NCBI GenBank assembly: GCA_944323135.1
Contig: CALURI010000006.1
Coordinates: 1 to 64,000, forward strand
DNA length: 64,000 nucleotides
Source: Candidatus Gastranaerophilales bacterium
Lineage (GTDB): Bacteria > Cyanobacteriota > Vampirovibrionia > Gastranaerophilales > Gastranaerophilaceae
Reading direction: 5' to 3'
Positions 26,480-34,069 of the stretch are shown piece by piece. The notes below the pieces were generated by a model that saw nothing but the letters and a program-made list of their open reading frames with translations, did no database searches and was not told where the DNA came from. The translations under genes and the position numbers were made by a program. Position 1 is the first letter of the stretch. Every line of letters begins with the position of its first letter.

Positions 26480-27328
26480 CTAATCCTTTTTCTTTATTTG
26501 TCTGGTTTTTCGATTATTAGGTAAAAAGTTTTCATCTGTTATAACGGATTTACCAGTTTCAATTTCAAGCCTTTTTCGTGCTTCTTTGGCAACACTTCCG
26601 CCTTGTTTAGCTACAGATTTATTTTCATCTAAAGTTTTGGGATTTCTTTGCTTTGAAATCTCTGTTGTTGATACTTCTGCAAGCATATTTAAAACAAGTT
26701 CCATATTTGACATGTTATCTCTAAGACTTTCCTTCTTTAAACCTTTAAAATCTTTATATTCGCGAGTTTTCATGCCGGACCATTCTTGTGTAAGTATATC
26801 TGTAAGAATAGCATATTCAGAATTTTTGACACCGCTTCTCTGCCATTCATCTGTGAGTGCTTTTCTTATTTCAATGGATTTTAAGCGTTGGTTTATCCAT
26901 TCAGGAGAATAACCTTTAGCTAAATAATATTGCAATGCCCTGTTAATAGCAATTTCAGGGTCTTGCATTTCATCAAGTCTTTCACTTCCGACTTTTGCTA
27001 ACCATAGCTTAAAAGGCTCGGCTTTGGGGCTTGGAATAGATTGAACAAGCCGTAATACTCCTTCAGTATCAAGGACATCCGTCTTATAATACTTTCCATC
27101 AGAAGCTTGCATTTTCAGTTGGTTACAACTTGTAACCAACTGACTACCCTCCTTGCGTAGCCTGTTTTTAAGTACTTTCCAATAATTGTTAGGATTTGTA
27201 CTGCCTGATAATATACCTACAATATCAACTACCGAAAAATACCAGGTTTCTTTTTCTTTATCCCAGCTCGTTCTGACCTTATAATCTTCAAACAGTTTTA
27301 TTGAAGTTTTTTTATCTTCCTCGTCCAT
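26480..27328 (-). CDS. BRO/DinD-like protein (putative antirepressor)
   Basis: The start at 27328 follows AAGGAGTTGTGTATT. The 282-residue protein has an N-terminal BRO domain (KVRTSWDKEKETWYFSVVDIVGILSG, about residues 14-39) and a DinD-type middle with YKTDVLDTEGVLRLVQSIPSPKAEPFKLWLA, then YLAKGYSPEWINQRLKSIEIRKALTDEW and a basic tail. DinD is a DNA-damage-induced inhibitor of RecA filaments and phage homologues act as antirepressors. It may relieve repression in the element or act with the adjacent AbiH gene. Confidence 0.85.
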   Translation of the reverse strand: MDEEDKKTSIKLFEDYKVRTSWDKEKETWYFSVVDIVGILSGSTNPNNYWKVLKNRLRKEGSQLVTSCNQLKMQASDGKYYKTDVLDTEGVLRLVQSIPSPKAEPFKLWLAKVGSERLDEMQDPEIAINRALQYYLAKGYSPEWINQRLKSIEIRKALTDEWQRSGVKNSEYAILTDILTQEWSGMKTREYKDFKGLKKESLRDNMSNMELVLNMLAEVSTTEISKQRNPKTLDENKSVAKQGGSVAKEARKRLEIETGKSVITDENFLPNNRKTRQIKKKD

Positions 27329-27536
27329 AATACACAACTCCTTATAAACAATTGTACCATGAATAAAAGAACTACATTTATAATTCAAGTATAAGACTCA
27401 TATTTTGTAATAAAGACGTGTCTGCTCTTTTATAAATCAAAAACTTTTATGTTTACTTATTCTTAATATGACACCTAATCCTGTCCTGTGGTTTTATAAC
27501 TATTTAAAGCTCCATGATAAATTCACACTATAATTT

Positions 27537-28139
27537 TTACTCAATTAATTGCTCAAATTTTAAGGGATAGTATTCACTACTTATAAATTTTTCATTATCA
27601 AATGTTAATACTGCGACTTCTGACCAATTATAAACAATATACTTGTTAAAAACAGTTTTATATTGTTTGTGTAATTCTGTTATCTTTGGAACATCTAAAT
27701 ATTCAAAACCATTAGGTGCAAATATGCTATCATAGATTATGAACAGCCAATTTTGAGGAAATGCGTTAAAGTTATTATTAAGTTTTTCAAGTTTTTTATG
27801 CACACATTTTTCTATTGATGGATTTATTTTTACATCGACATAGGTATAAATATCTGTACCATCAAGTTTACATAGTCCATCTTTTAATCTTTGTTTTTTA
27901 TCAGATTTTACCAACTCATCATAAGGTATCTTATTTGCATAAGCATTATTTAAAGTTTTTCTACGTTCACCTTCTATAGATGTTATATTTTCTGTTACTT
28001 CTAATCCGATATTATTTACTGGACTGTACCAATCGGGCATTTCTGAAGACTTAAAGTCCTTAATTTTCACTAAGTCCAATTTGTATATGACATTTAAAGC
28101 ATACCGTTCTCTTTTTTCATGTTCCTGTGTTTTTTTCAT
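27537..28139 (-). CDS. Hypothetical protein, possible nuclease-like fold
   Basis: A 200-residue soluble protein not recognised with confidence. The MPDWYSPVNNIGLEVTE segment (about residues 34-50) looks like the strand-plus-acidic residues of PD-(D/E)XK nucleases, with YTYVDVKINPSIEKC (about 98-112) as a further conserved-looking stretch. The remainder is rich in Lys and Asn. It is next to AbiH and BRO genes, so a defence role is possible. The nuclease idea is inference from one motif only. Confidence 0.5.
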   Translation of the reverse strand: MKKTQEHEKRERYALNVIYKLDLVKIKDFKSSEMPDWYSPVNNIGLEVTENITSIEGERRKTLNNAYANKIPYDELVKSDKKQRLKDGLCKLDGTDIYTYVDVKINPSIEKCVHKKLEKLNNNFNAFPQNWLFIIYDSIFAPNGFEYLDVPKITELHKQYKTVFNKYIVYNWSEVAVLTFDNEKFISSEYYPLKFEQLIE

Positions 28140-28285
28140 TGTTTACATCGCTTTCTTGAATTGCACAACCCTTAGTATAATTTTTACAACTCTGAAAAAT
28201 TTAACCCAAGCTATTTTAGGGCTTCTATATATTTGTTCAACAAGGGTTCCTTACAGTATAATAATTTTTATTCATACAATTGATA

Positions 28286-29083
28286 TTAGGAGTCCCTTTG
28301 AGACGGAACAAATTTTATATATAAACGGTCTTCTCCAGGTGCAACATTATAGAAATAAAACGTTAATCCTCGTTCAACACCTAGTCGCTTAAAATATTCA
28401 TAACACGTGTTAAAATTTTTTACGGTTTCCATTGATAATTTATTTACACCATATAAGTCATCTGACATAAAACCTGAGTCGTCTATAAGTATGTCCTTGT
28501 AATTACCAGATTCACATAATACAGAAATAGCGTATTTAACATTTTTGTTAAGAGCCTTATCATTAAAATACTTATGAAATGACGTTATTCTTGTTAAATT
28601 ATCCTCTTTAGGTTTGATTAGTGGTTTATATCTTTTAAAATACGATTTAATCTGTCCTTTTGATGTATTTATGATACAATAACACCTTGATGAATTAACC
28701 ATTGTATTTAATTCAGAAATGCTAACTGGGGCAGAGTCTGTTATACCTTCCGATTTTATCTTATATGCCTTAAATGGTTCAATAACAAATGGTTCTTGAA
28801 ATTTTTTAAGTTGAAAAATATATTTGTCTTCCAGTACAACATCAATACTACTAATTGTAAAATTAGCAAGAGTCTTATTTTCAATCGCAAAGGATGCGAC
28901 ATCTCCTAAGTGTCTATTGCATGACATACCAAGAGAAATAATATCTATTCTTTTACGAAAAAATCGTAACCACGCTGTGTAAAGAGTGATACATGTAACA
29001 GCTAAATTAGAAGTAAATGTAAAAACTTCTTTTATACTGTAAAATATATTAGAGTTTTGCTGTTGTATAATTATGTCAAACAT
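28286..29083 (-). CDS. Membrane-anchored hypothetical protein
   Basis: The 265-residue protein starts after AAGGAATTTAATTC. A hydrophobic segment at about residues 20-42 (FTFTSNLAVTCITLYTAW) is followed by a basic stretch (RFFRKRID), and then a soluble domain with beta strands (FAIENKTLANFTISSIDVVLEDKYIF). The C-terminal part ends with RLYIKFVPSQRDS. The layout resembles a single-pass protein with a cytoplasmic domain. No family is recognised; it is a cargo gene of the element. Confidence 0.6.
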   Translation of the reverse strand: MFDIIIQQQNSNIFYSIKEVFTFTSNLAVTCITLYTAWLRFFRKRIDIISLGMSCNRHLGDVASFAIENKTLANFTISSIDVVLEDKYIFQLKKFQEPFVIEPFKAYKIKSEGITDSAPVSISELNTMVNSSRCYCIINTSKGQIKSYFKRYKPLIKPKEDNLTRITSFHKYFNDKALNKNVKYAISVLCESGNYKDILIDDSGFMSDDLYGVNKLSMETVKNFNTCYEYFKRLGVERGLTFYFYNVAPGEDRLYIKFVPSQRDS

Positions 29084-29140
29084 GAATTAAATTCCTTAAC
29101 CAGATTATAACACGGACAATTAAGTTAACAAACAACGCAT

Positions 29141-29278
29141 TTATGCACACTCTAGCCCCAGAGCAAGTCTCATGTTGTAATATTCCTGCGTAGAGTCTTT
29201 CATTATACTGATAAGTTCAGCGTAAACACTCATGCCTGCTGTTGAACAGGTGTTTTTATCGGGTACAATTGGTTCCAA
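29141..29278 (-). pseudogene. Degenerate small coding remnant, copy 1
   Basis: An open frame of 46 codons ends with GMSVYAELISIMKDSTQEYY and NMRLALGLECA. It lacks a convincing start. The same peptide pattern recurs at 29809-29906 on the same strand (LYSELISIMKQLTQEYYNMR), so both are probably remnants of one gene duplicated at the right end of the element. They flank the membrane-protein gene at 29323. Confidence 0.45.
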
Positions 29279-29322
29279 TATAGTAACGTTAACGACAATT
29301 AAAAAAGGAAGATTGTATAATA

Positions 29323-29787
29323 ATGAATGAGTTTGATTATAACAATAAGTTAAAAAAGTTTAATTGGGGAGCTTTTTTACTTGGTTGGATATGGGGTATA
29401 TTTAATAAAAGTTGGATAACTCTTATACAAATACCTATTTCTATATTGCCGTTACCAAGCTTAATATATAATTTTATAAACATTGGCATTATGATATGGT
29501 TCGGGATAAAAGGTAATAGCTGGGCTTTACATAATAAAAAATTCAACAGTTATGAACATTTTGTAAAATATCAAAAGAGACTTACAATTGTAGGTCTTAC
29601 TCTGCAAACTCTTTTTATTGTACTAAAACAAATATACATATCCTTTAATACACTTTATACTCCAACAGATTTTAATCCCATAACAATTAAAACTCAGCTA
29701 TTTATGATGATAAGTATTACTTTGTTTATATATTTGTTAATACTTATTTTTGTTCTTGTTCATAAAGACAAAGATTTAAAAAACTAA
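29323..29787 (+). CDS. Multi-pass membrane protein, DUF2628-like
   Basis: A 154-residue protein starts near AAAAGGAAGATTGTATAATA. It begins with KFNWGAFLLGWIWGIFNKSW (about residues 12-31), the feature of DUF2628-like proteins, and has four hydrophobic segments. A conserved-looking NSWALHNKKFNSYEHFVKYQ segment lies in the middle. It resembles the membrane part of the double zinc-ribbon protein at 24077. It is the last gene of the element; its function is unknown. Confidence 0.7.
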   Translation: MNEFDYNNKLKKFNWGAFLLGWIWGIFNKSWITLIQIPISILPLPSLIYNFINIGIMIWFGIKGNSWALHNKKFNSYEHFVKYQKRLTIVGLTLQTLFIVLKQIYISFNTLYTPTDFNPITIKTQLFMMISITLFIYLLILIFVLVHKDKDLKN

Positions 29788-29808
29788 TTTAATTAACTCT
29801 AAACCAAA

Positions 29809-29906
29809 TAAAACCTCATATTGTAATATTCTTGAGTTAACTGTTTCATAATTGATATTAATTCGCTATATAATGTCTTTGCACTATAGCCAAAGGGTTC
29901 CCATAT
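29809..29906 (-). pseudogene. Degenerate small coding remnant, copy 2
   Basis: The frame ends with LYSELISIMKQLTQEYYNMR then FYLV and stop, and is closed upstream by a TGA at 29907-29909. It is similar in both DNA and protein to the remnant at 29141-29278. No start codon or ribosome binding site is present. Confidence 0.45.
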
Positions 29907-29916
29907 TCAGGAGCTT

Positions 29917-29926
29917 GTCGACACCA
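29917..29926 (+). other. Putative attR: displaced tRNA 3' end with CCA
   Basis: GTCGACACCA repeats the acceptor end of the tRNA-Leu gene (GTCGACA at 16259-16265) and continues with CCA. Joining the tRNA to this point would restore a gene with an encoded CCA. It marks the likely right junction of the element. Confidence 0.65.
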
Positions 29927-29955
29927 TAAAATATAAATTAAATTTTTAATTAATA

Positions 29956-29999
29956 CGGGTCAGACATTAAGCCTAACCCGCAAAAAATCTTTTTTTTTT
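29956..29999 (+). terminator. Terminator, probably the original one of tRNA-Leu
   Basis: CGGGT-CAG pairs with CT-ACCCG style complement (29956-29980, one mismatch), and a long T run follows at 29989-29999. No plus-strand gene outside the element precedes it. With the element removed it would lie about 30 bases after the tRNA CCA end. Confidence 0.6.
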
Positions 30000-30003
30000 A
30001 TAA

Positions 30004-30408
30004 TTAGTAATGAATATGTTCTTCCAAATCATTTTTCATTATTTCAGATTCTATAATATGTCTTTTAGTTGTTGATTTTGGATTATCTAAATACGCATAA
30101 AACTCATTTTTTGTAAAAGGTAATTTCTTTTGTACTGATACACTAACACTCTCTGAACATGTTATTGGATCATATACAGTCCGAGGATCTGCACAGCTAG
30201 TATTATTGTATTCTTTTTCATTAACAACTTTGTCAATTTCATTTTGTGACTCATCTTTAAATGGATAATAATAATGTACAGTAGAATCACTTGAATACAT
30301 ACTATCTTCATAATGATCTGATAAACTTTTACCCCACAACCCTTTAAAATTTTGATTAAATTTGGAATAAGAAGAAAAACGATTTTGATTAATTGCAGAA
30401 ATTCTCAT
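30004..30408 (-). CDS. Hypothetical protein with N-terminal NFKGLWG motif
   Basis: The 134-residue protein starts after TAGGAGGTATT. Its N-terminus (MRISAINQNRFSSYSKFNQN followed by FKGLWG) is a short polar leader ending in F-K-G-x-W-G, unlike a Sec signal peptide. The remainder is hydrophilic and rich in Ser, Tyr and Asp, with the segment HYYYPFKDESQNEID and a His-containing C-terminus. Similar leaders with an F-x-[GAS] core occur in the proteins at 62683 and 63357. I believe this is a lineage-specific family; the function is unknown. Confidence 0.65.
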   Translation of the reverse strand: MRISAINQNRFSSYSKFNQNFKGLWGKSLSDHYEDSMYSSDSTVHYYYPFKDESQNEIDKVVNEKEYNNTSCADPRTVYDPITCSESVSVSVQKKLPFTKNEFYAYLDNPKSTTKRHIIESEIMKNDLEEHIHY

Positions 30409-30566
30409 AATACCTCCTAATTTTTAGTTATTTATTACACTATTAATTTTAAATTATCAACCACAATTTTATAATATAATAAATAATCAAATTTTAAAAC
30501 TTATTTAATATATTTTTTACTATAATTTATATAAGCTTAAACTAAATAAGTCAAATTTATTTTAAC

Positions 30567-31526
30567 TTATATCTTTGCAATAAATTGTTTTAGTTTTAAA
30601 TTCCAATAACCGTCAGTTTCCTTAGGTTTGAATTTAGTCCACCAGCCAAAAGGATATTCTCCTTTTACATGCTCTAAGAGTTTCGTATATTCAATATAAT
30701 ATTCGTGCTTCAAATCATCTTGAAATTTACCAAGCCAAGAAGTTGCTTTGGAAAAATATTTACTGACAAAAATTGATTTGTAATCATCTAACAAATTTTC
30801 TGACTTCAACATTTCTTCTATGCCATAGAAAACGTAAATCGGAGAAAAATTCTTTTTCTTTTTCACAGTCATCGCAGATCCTTTACGATTTTTGCGATAA
30901 CAATAAATATTTTCAGGCAAAAGTGCAATCCTTTTTGCCTTAATCATTGAATGGAAAAACGGAAGCTGATCTTGTCCTACTTTTATATCCTGAAATTTGA
31001 TATTATTTTTTATCAGAAAATCTCTTTTATATAATTTTGTCCAAGCTGTTGATGGGAAATTGAAAATATCTTTTTTAATATCTTTTGCAGAGAATACTTT
31101 ATTCAAATATTTTTTGGGTAATTTATCAGCACTATACCCGCCTTTTTTACCTTTACCGTTATAGTAAGAAAGCCCGCCAAAGATTAAGATATCAGTGTTT
31201 AATTCATCAGCTTTTGAAAGGATTTTATCAAAAACATTTTCTTCAACCCAATCATCACCGTCAACAAAATAGATATAATCTCCTTTTGCGATAGAAAGTC
31301 CGGCATTTCTTGCAATGCCTGAACCTTCATTTTTTTTATCTATAATAATAATTCGTTCATCTTGATTTTTAAATCTTTGCAAAACATCAAGAGAATTATC
31401 AGAAGAGCCGTCATTAATACAAATAACTTCAAAATCCTTAAAAGGCTGTTTTAATATGCTTTCAAGACAACAAGAGATATAATTTTCTACATTAAAAACC
31501 GGAATAATAACTGATAATTTAACCAT
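30567..31526 (-). CDS. Family 2 glycosyltransferase
   Basis: A 319-residue protein with the GT-A fold pattern: LSVIIPVFNVENYISCCLES at the start, NDGSSDNSLDVL (near residue 39), the AGLSIAKGDYIYFVDGDDW segment with the metal-binding D-x-D (near residue 90), and a C-terminal helical part. It would transfer a sugar from a nucleotide donor to glycan or protein. It begins 22 bases after the flgC stop on the same strand, so it may be co-transcribed with the flagellar rod genes. Confidence 0.9.
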   Translation of the reverse strand: MVKLSVIIPVFNVENYISCCLESILKQPFKDFEVICINDGSSDNSLDVLQRFKNQDERIIIIDKKNEGSGIARNAGLSIAKGDYIYFVDGDDWVEENVFDKILSKADELNTDILIFGGLSYYNGKGKKGGYSADKLPKKYLNKVFSAKDIKKDIFNFPSTAWTKLYKRDFLIKNNIKFQDIKVGQDQLPFFHSMIKAKRIALLPENIYCYRKNRKGSAMTVKKKKNFSPIYVFYGIEEMLKSENLLDDYKSIFVSKYFSKATSWLGKFQDDLKHEYYIEYTKLLEHVKGEYPFGWWTKFKPKETDGYWNLKLKQFIAKI

Positions 31527-31548
31527 AAAAAAATTATAACATAAAATT

Positions 31549-31992
31549 TTATCTTCCGATTTCAGTAGCTCTTTGTGCCATTGATTTTGTAATATTTATC
31601 AAAGCAAGGTTAGCTTCATAGGCTCTTTGAGCAAGAATAGCATCAGCCATATCAACTGCAGGATTGACGTTCGAAGCTCTTATATAACCGTTTGCATCTG
31701 CATCAGGATGTCCTGGACGGTAAATTTTATCTCCTAAAGTAGGGTCTTCAACACAACCGTTAAAAACTACTCCCCCTTGTAAATACGGTAATGTCCCGAC
31801 GCCAAAAACATCTTCCTTCATTGTATTCATCAAACCATGAAAAGAAACATCTTCTGTCGCATTTAAAATAGGAATTTTTCTTACGTAATTTGGAGTATCA
31901 ACATTCGCTACGTTTTTAGCATGAATATCAAGCCTCATTCCATGGGCTTTTAAAGCATTTGCTCCAATATTCATTGATTCCATTATACTCAT
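31549..31992 (-). CDS. flgC: Flagellar basal-body rod protein FlgC
   Basis: This 147-residue protein has the FlgC features: SMNIGANALKAHGMRLDIHAKNVANVDTPNYVRK at the N-terminus, the R-P-G-H-P-D-A-D-x-N-G-Y segment near residue 95, and a C-terminal coiled-coil region AYEANLALINITKSMAQRATEI. It forms part of the proximal rod in the periplasm. It follows flgB on the same strand. No fliE is found after it; a glycosyltransferase gene comes next. Confidence 0.95.
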   Translation of the reverse strand: MSIMESMNIGANALKAHGMRLDIHAKNVANVDTPNYVRKIPILNATEDVSFHGLMNTMKEDVFGVGTLPYLQGGVVFNGCVEDPTLGDKIYRPGHPDADANGYIRASNVNPAVDMADAILAQRAYEANLALINITKSMAQRATEIGR

Positions 31993-32066
31993 AATTTACG
32001 CCTTTCTATTTTATCCTCTCAAGTCTTGTATATGTTTTTAAATATTTGAAGTTTATAAATTAACTT

Positions 32067-32414
32067 TTATTTTCCAACGTTAATTACTGTTTTCATCTCT
32101 GTAATTATATTAGACATTCTTCTTGTTGCCATCGTATAAAGTATTGAGTTTTTCTGTAATTCCATCAACTCATTTGCAGGGTCAATTTCTTCATAAGTTT
32201 TTTCTTCAATTACACCTGATGGCCCTAATTTTTCAGATAATTTGGTTTCCAAAGGACTGTTCATTGAATTTAAATAATCACCAAAATTTATATCACGACG
32301 AACATATCCGGGAGTATCTACATTAGCCAAATTTGAACCTAATGCCCTTTGTTTTTGGGTAATTAAATCCATCATTAAAGAAACTTTGCCCATATTATCC
32401 AGTGGTGTAAACAT
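32067..32414 (-). CDS. flgB: Flagellar basal-body rod protein FlgB
   Basis: The 115-residue protein has LMMDLITQKQRALGSNLANVDTPGYVRRDINF at the N-terminus, typical of FlgB, an acidic short middle part (EEKTYEEIDPANELMEL) and a C-terminal helix (TRRMSNIITEMKTVINVGK). It forms the proximal rod with FlgC. It starts after AAAGAAAGGTCAAAA and lies 74 bases before flgC. Confidence 0.93.
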   Translation of the reverse strand: MFTPLDNMGKVSLMMDLITQKQRALGSNLANVDTPGYVRRDINFGDYLNSMNSPLETKLSEKLGPSGVIEEKTYEEIDPANELMELQKNSILYTMATRRMSNIITEMKTVINVGK

Positions 32415-32466
32415 TTTTTGACCTTTCTTTTTATTGAGAGGCTACGCTCTTTTTTACGTTGCCAGA

Positions 32467-32488
32467 TTAAGTTTTATGCAAAACTTAA
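32467..32488 (-). other. Palindromic hairpin before flgB
   Basis: A perfect 22-base element with arms TTAAGTTTT and AAAACTTAA around a short centre lies in the 98-base gap between the second rod gene and flgB. No T run follows, so it may be an mRNA-processing or stability element or an operator. Confidence 0.5.
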
Positions 32489-32512
32489 GTGACAGGTGGA
32501 GCTGCTACTCTC

Positions 32513-33226
32513 CTATTCTCTGATATTTATTGCTTTGTTATACATATCATCAACAACTTTCATCATACGTGTACTTGCAAGAAGTGATGCATTAAGTCTT
32601 AGCATTTCTGATGTTGCTGAATATATATTAGTATTAGAATTTTCTAAATTATTTTGACAAAAGCATTTATGATTTTTAACAAGAATAGGTTCGCCAGATT
32701 CTTCTGTTGCTCTGAGTTTGTTCATTCCTGCCTGTTCGAGATTTTCTTGTGACGGGAAGCGAACAAGCGGGATTGTACCTAATTTTTTAGGTTCAGTATT
32801 TGCCGCATCGTATGCGTAAACCTCACCATTCTGTTTAATTTCAAATTTATAGCAATTTGTCGGAATTATTATACCTTCACCCACAATCCAATCATCAGAT
32901 GTAACAAGATAACCGTTTTTACCTTGTTTAAAAGCTCCGTCTCTTGTATAAGCCACTTCACCTTCTGGAGACACAACCGGAATAAACCCTGTTCCGTTAA
33001 TTGCTACATCATAAGGGTTAGATGTAATTTGTATTGAACCTTGTTCATAATCAGTTCTTATAGCACCTGTTAAATATCCATCTTCATTCAACATTTGTTC
33101 AAAACTTACTGATTTGTAACCGCGAGTGTTTAAATTTGCAAGACTGTTTGCAACATAACCGAATTTTTCAAATTGCGTTGTTACGTTGTTTACACTTTTT
33201 CTGACTATACCTTGCATACTGTACAT
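32513..33226 (-). CDS. flgG: Flagellar hook-basal body protein (FlgG/FlgF type)
   Basis: A 237-residue protein of the flagellar rod family: the N-terminal helix with FEKFGYVANSLANLNTRGYKS, the GSIQITSNPYDVAINGTGFIPV motif, AYTRDGAFKQGKNGYLVTSD, and a C-terminal helix SEMLRLNASLLASTRMMKVV. It lacks the canonical QGxLE, has EQGSIQ, and is shorter than typical FlgG. An unusual Cys pair, KCFCQNN, stands near residue 190. The FlgG label, rather than FlgF, is not certain because its upstream neighbour is a similar protein. Confidence 0.75.
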   Translation of the reverse strand: MYSMQGIVRKSVNNVTTQFEKFGYVANSLANLNTRGYKSVSFEQMLNEDGYLTGAIRTDYEQGSIQITSNPYDVAINGTGFIPVVSPEGEVAYTRDGAFKQGKNGYLVTSDDWIVGEGIIIPTNCYKFEIKQNGEVYAYDAANTEPKKLGTIPLVRFPSQENLEQAGMNKLRATEESGEPILVKNHKCFCQNNLENSNTNIYSATSEMLRLNASLLASTRMMKVVDDMYNKAINIRE

Positions 33227-33246
33227 AATTTATTCCTCACCTTTTA

Positions 33247-33945
33247 TTATGACGTTGTTCCTAATTGTGAAATTACCTTTTGTAAATTCTGATTTTGAAT
33301 CATAAATATTTGTCGATTTGCTTCAAAATTTCTAATAATCGGCATCATCGCTATGAATTCATTTTGAAGAGAAACATTTGAATATTCGTTATACCCTTGC
33401 TTAACTTGCGGATCAATAACAGCTACCCCATTAGAATCCACAACACCAAGGTATGCAACACCTTCAAGCTTATGCGTATCTTTATTAAATACACTTACAA
33501 GCCCTTTTGAATTTATTTTTACATCCTCAATTTTTTCAGGGACAATCGGGAGCTGTATTGGTGTGCCTGCACTTGATAAAACTTGAGCATCTTCAAGAGT
33601 CAATAAATTTCCGTTTTTGTCAAGTTTAAAACGCCCATCACGAGTAAGTTTTACACCTTCAGCCGTCTGAGTTTGGAAATAACCTTTATTAGCAAGTGCC
33701 AAGTCAAGAGGGTTATCAGACATCGCAATACGACCTATTTGATCATCTACTGTTTGTGAAAGTCCGTGAACTCCGATGTATTCCGTAAAAGAAGAAACAA
33801 CAGGATCTTTTCTTTGATAGCCGATTTTATCAAAACCCGTGACATTTTCATTATACATGCCAATAAGTTCACTCTGAACATGCATAGCTCTGAGTGAAGC
33901 TGTTAAGCCTTTTTCACAGTACCTGATTCCGCCGTTAATTTTCAT
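33247..33945 (-). CDS. flgF: Flagellar hook-basal body protein (FlgF/FlgG type)
   Basis: The start at 33945 follows AAAGAGGTAGTA. The 232-residue protein has IRYCEKGLTASLRAMHVQSE, then MYNENVTGFDKIGYQRKD instead of the usual ANNLAN, DNPLDLALANKGYFQTQTA, LTRDGRFKLDKNGNLLT and a C-terminal EFIAMMPIIRNFEANRQIFM. It is the first gene of the four-gene rod cluster. The altered N-terminal NxAN region is notable. FlgF and FlgG cannot be told apart reliably here. Confidence 0.75.
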   Translation of the reverse strand: MKINGGIRYCEKGLTASLRAMHVQSELIGMYNENVTGFDKIGYQRKDPVVSSFTEYIGVHGLSQTVDDQIGRIAMSDNPLDLALANKGYFQTQTAEGVKLTRDGRFKLDKNGNLLTLEDAQVLSSAGTPIQLPIVPEKIEDVKINSKGLVSVFNKDTHKLEGVAYLGVVDSNGVAVIDPQVKQGYNEYSNVSLQNEFIAMMPIIRNFEANRQIFMIQNQNLQKVISQLGTTS

Positions 33946-34069
33946 TACTACCTCTTTTTCTAATACAGTCGGACATTTTTGATTATTAATCAATTAGTTT
34001 TAATAAAATCATCCATTTGTATTAGATATTTAGGTTTTAATGATTTTTTTTTCAAAGTCAATTTAATTT

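Larger units (their letters stand above)
16259..29923. mobile_element. Integrated element in tRNA-Leu (13.7 kb)
   Basis: The element is bounded by GTCGACA at the tRNA 3' end (16259-16265) and GTCGACA at 29917-29923, where it is followed by CCA. It carries a large serine recombinase abutting the tRNA, a replication-initiator-like gene, a small resolvase, an XRE regulator, AbiH, a BRO/DinD-like protein and several unknown genes. No conjugation, capsid or terminase genes are visible, so it is best described as an integrative, perhaps mobilisable, element or phage satellite. The left end is firm. The right end rests on the 7-base repeat, the CCA and the adjacent terminator. Confidence 0.7.

Noticed and set aside
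29889-29912. Longer match of the right end with the tRNA T arm (GGGTTC)
   Set aside because: Spacing between GGGTTC and GTCGACA differs from that of the tRNA (16 against 10 bases), so only the 7-base repeat plus CCA was kept.
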